Below, one piece after another: positions 63,240-64,000 of a stretch of DNA of 64,000 nucleotides. The notes under the pieces are model-generated. The model did not search any database. It was not told the origin of the DNA and was given only the letters and a program-made list of their open reading frames with translations. The stretch covers positions 2,229,001 to 2,293,000 of the forward strand of contig CM022667.1 of the NCBI GenBank assembly GCA_012295275.1, written 5' to 3'. Position numbers and translations under genes: made by a program. The stretch's first letter is position 1, and each line of letters starts with the position of its first letter. Origin of the DNA: Chrysomallon squamiferum. Lineage: Eukaryota > Mollusca > Gastropoda > Neomphalida > Peltospiridae.

Positions 63240-63296
63240 ACTCTCTATCTCTCGCTCTTCCCCTCCCTCTTCCCCCCTCTTCCCCCCTCCCCTCCA
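63240..63296. repeat. Polypyrimidine, C-rich tract
   Basis: An almost pure C/T stretch with runs such as 'cttcccccctcttcccccc', standing out sharply against the AT-rich surroundings. Confidence 0.9.
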
Positions 63297-63299
63297 CAT

Positions 63300-63600
63300 A
63301 GGAAAGAGACTGCAGAAAGAAAATAAATAAAAATAAATAATGTCCATTAAATAAATAGAAAATTCACATTTCTGTTCCTAAATTATATTTTGTTAAAATA
63401 ACTAAATAAAAATGAATATTGTTTGTTAAACTAGATGGTTAAAAAAAATTTTATCTCTCTTTTAAAATTATGTTTGTGAAAGAAATTAAATAAAAGTATA
63501 CTGAGAGAGACCGAAGAAAGAAACTAAATGAAACTGGATATTGTCAGTTAAACTAGATAAATAAAAAATTCACATCTCAGCTTTTTAATTTGTAAAAAAA
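63300..63600. repeat. Decayed tandem repeat, about 90-130-bp unit, 2-3 copies
   Basis: The phrases 'gagactgcagaaagaaaa.aa.t' / 'gagaccgaagaaagaaactaa' and 'atattgt..gttaaactagat..ataaa.aaattcacat.tc' recur near 63303, 63410 and 63507. Confidence 0.7.
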
Positions 63601-64000
63601 AAAAAAAAGATGAAAACTTTATTAACCTTAACTTTATTAACTGTGAAGTGCTATCATTTAACCAATTAAAAAAAAACAGCATTTCCTGCTATTATCTTGC
63701 AAATGTCAGATATGAACCTCACTTAAAAAACCAAATTAAGAATATAAAAACAAAATCCATTTGGAGTGAAAAATACTCCATTTCCTAAAGAATCGATTTA
63801 AAGTTACTTTTCCTTTATTAATGGAATCAGTTTGGTAAAAATTGGTCCGTAAAAGCTGTAGCAGTAAAAACATTAATTTCATTAATAACGATGAGTTTTC
63901 ATTTTCATGCTAAAGCACAAATAATATGTTTTTTTCTGTGAATCTTGGCAAAGCTTCCTTGTTTTGTACAATTTTGAGGGTTTTTTCCTAATATTTTTCA

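Larger units (their letters stand above)
63131..64000. other. Downstream flank, AT-rich, with C-rich tract and decayed repeat
   Basis: No gene recognised. Contains a C/T-rich strand-asymmetric tract at 63240-63296 (several CCCC-CCCCCC runs) and a decayed array at 63300-63600. Confidence 0.55.

Overview
The window looks like nuclear DNA of an invertebrate animal. It is very AT-rich, gene-poor and full of microsatellites. Its protein-coding exons are short and separated by introns of roughly 0.3 to 3.3 kb. The coding content, the small AT-rich exons, the abundant simple repeats and the Tigger/pogo-type DNA transposon remnants would suit a mollusc, and a cephalopod such as an octopus is my best guess. 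That placement is inference; nothing in the sequence proves the species.

Only two genes are well supported. On the minus strand, 12231-13380 holds an apparently single-exon rhodopsin-family G-protein-coupled receptor. It has seven membrane segments, two N-glycosylation sites before TM1 and a C-terminal PDZ-ligand-like end. Its reading frame is broken by one base inside TM1. On the plus strand, eight exons from 50024 to 62446 encode the C-terminal third of the DEAD-box RNA helicase DDX1. They cover helicase core domain 2 with motifs IV, V and VI and the DDX1-specific C-terminal extension, followed by a 3' UTR with polyadenylation signals near 62693 and 63099. One DDX1 intron (55448-58745) has a GC rather than GT donor. 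I could not find the upstream DDX1 exons (first RecA domain, SPRY domain) anywhere in positions 1-50023. Either they lie to the left of the window, which would put the receptor gene antisense inside a very large DDX1 intron, or I missed them.

The rest is non-coding. Region 1-12230 is AT-rich with microsatellites and one decayed ~100-bp tandem repeat. Region 13.4-25 kb is similar. From about 25.2 to 39.3 kb there is an almost continuous patchwork of unrelated, mostly decayed local tandem arrays with units of about 40-165 bp. One of them (30.7-31.3 kb) carries a repeated consensus-like splice donor on the minus strand. At 43.9-44.9 kb two short, TA-flanked, terminal-inverted-repeat elements lie 22 bp apart; the first keeps a fragment of a Tigger/CENP-B-like transposase helix-turn-helix. 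A ~20-bp minisatellite (45.76-46.21 kb) and a 46-bp array (48.84-49.15 kb) follow. More decayed arrays sit in the DDX1 introns and downstream of the gene.

The two genes show no evident functional link: one is a membrane receptor, the other a nuclear/cytoplasmic RNA helicase. I found no tRNA, rRNA, CRISPR array or clear new multi-gene system. The features most worth following are the receptor frameshift, the GC-AG intron, the paired transposon remnants and the density of independent tandem arrays.
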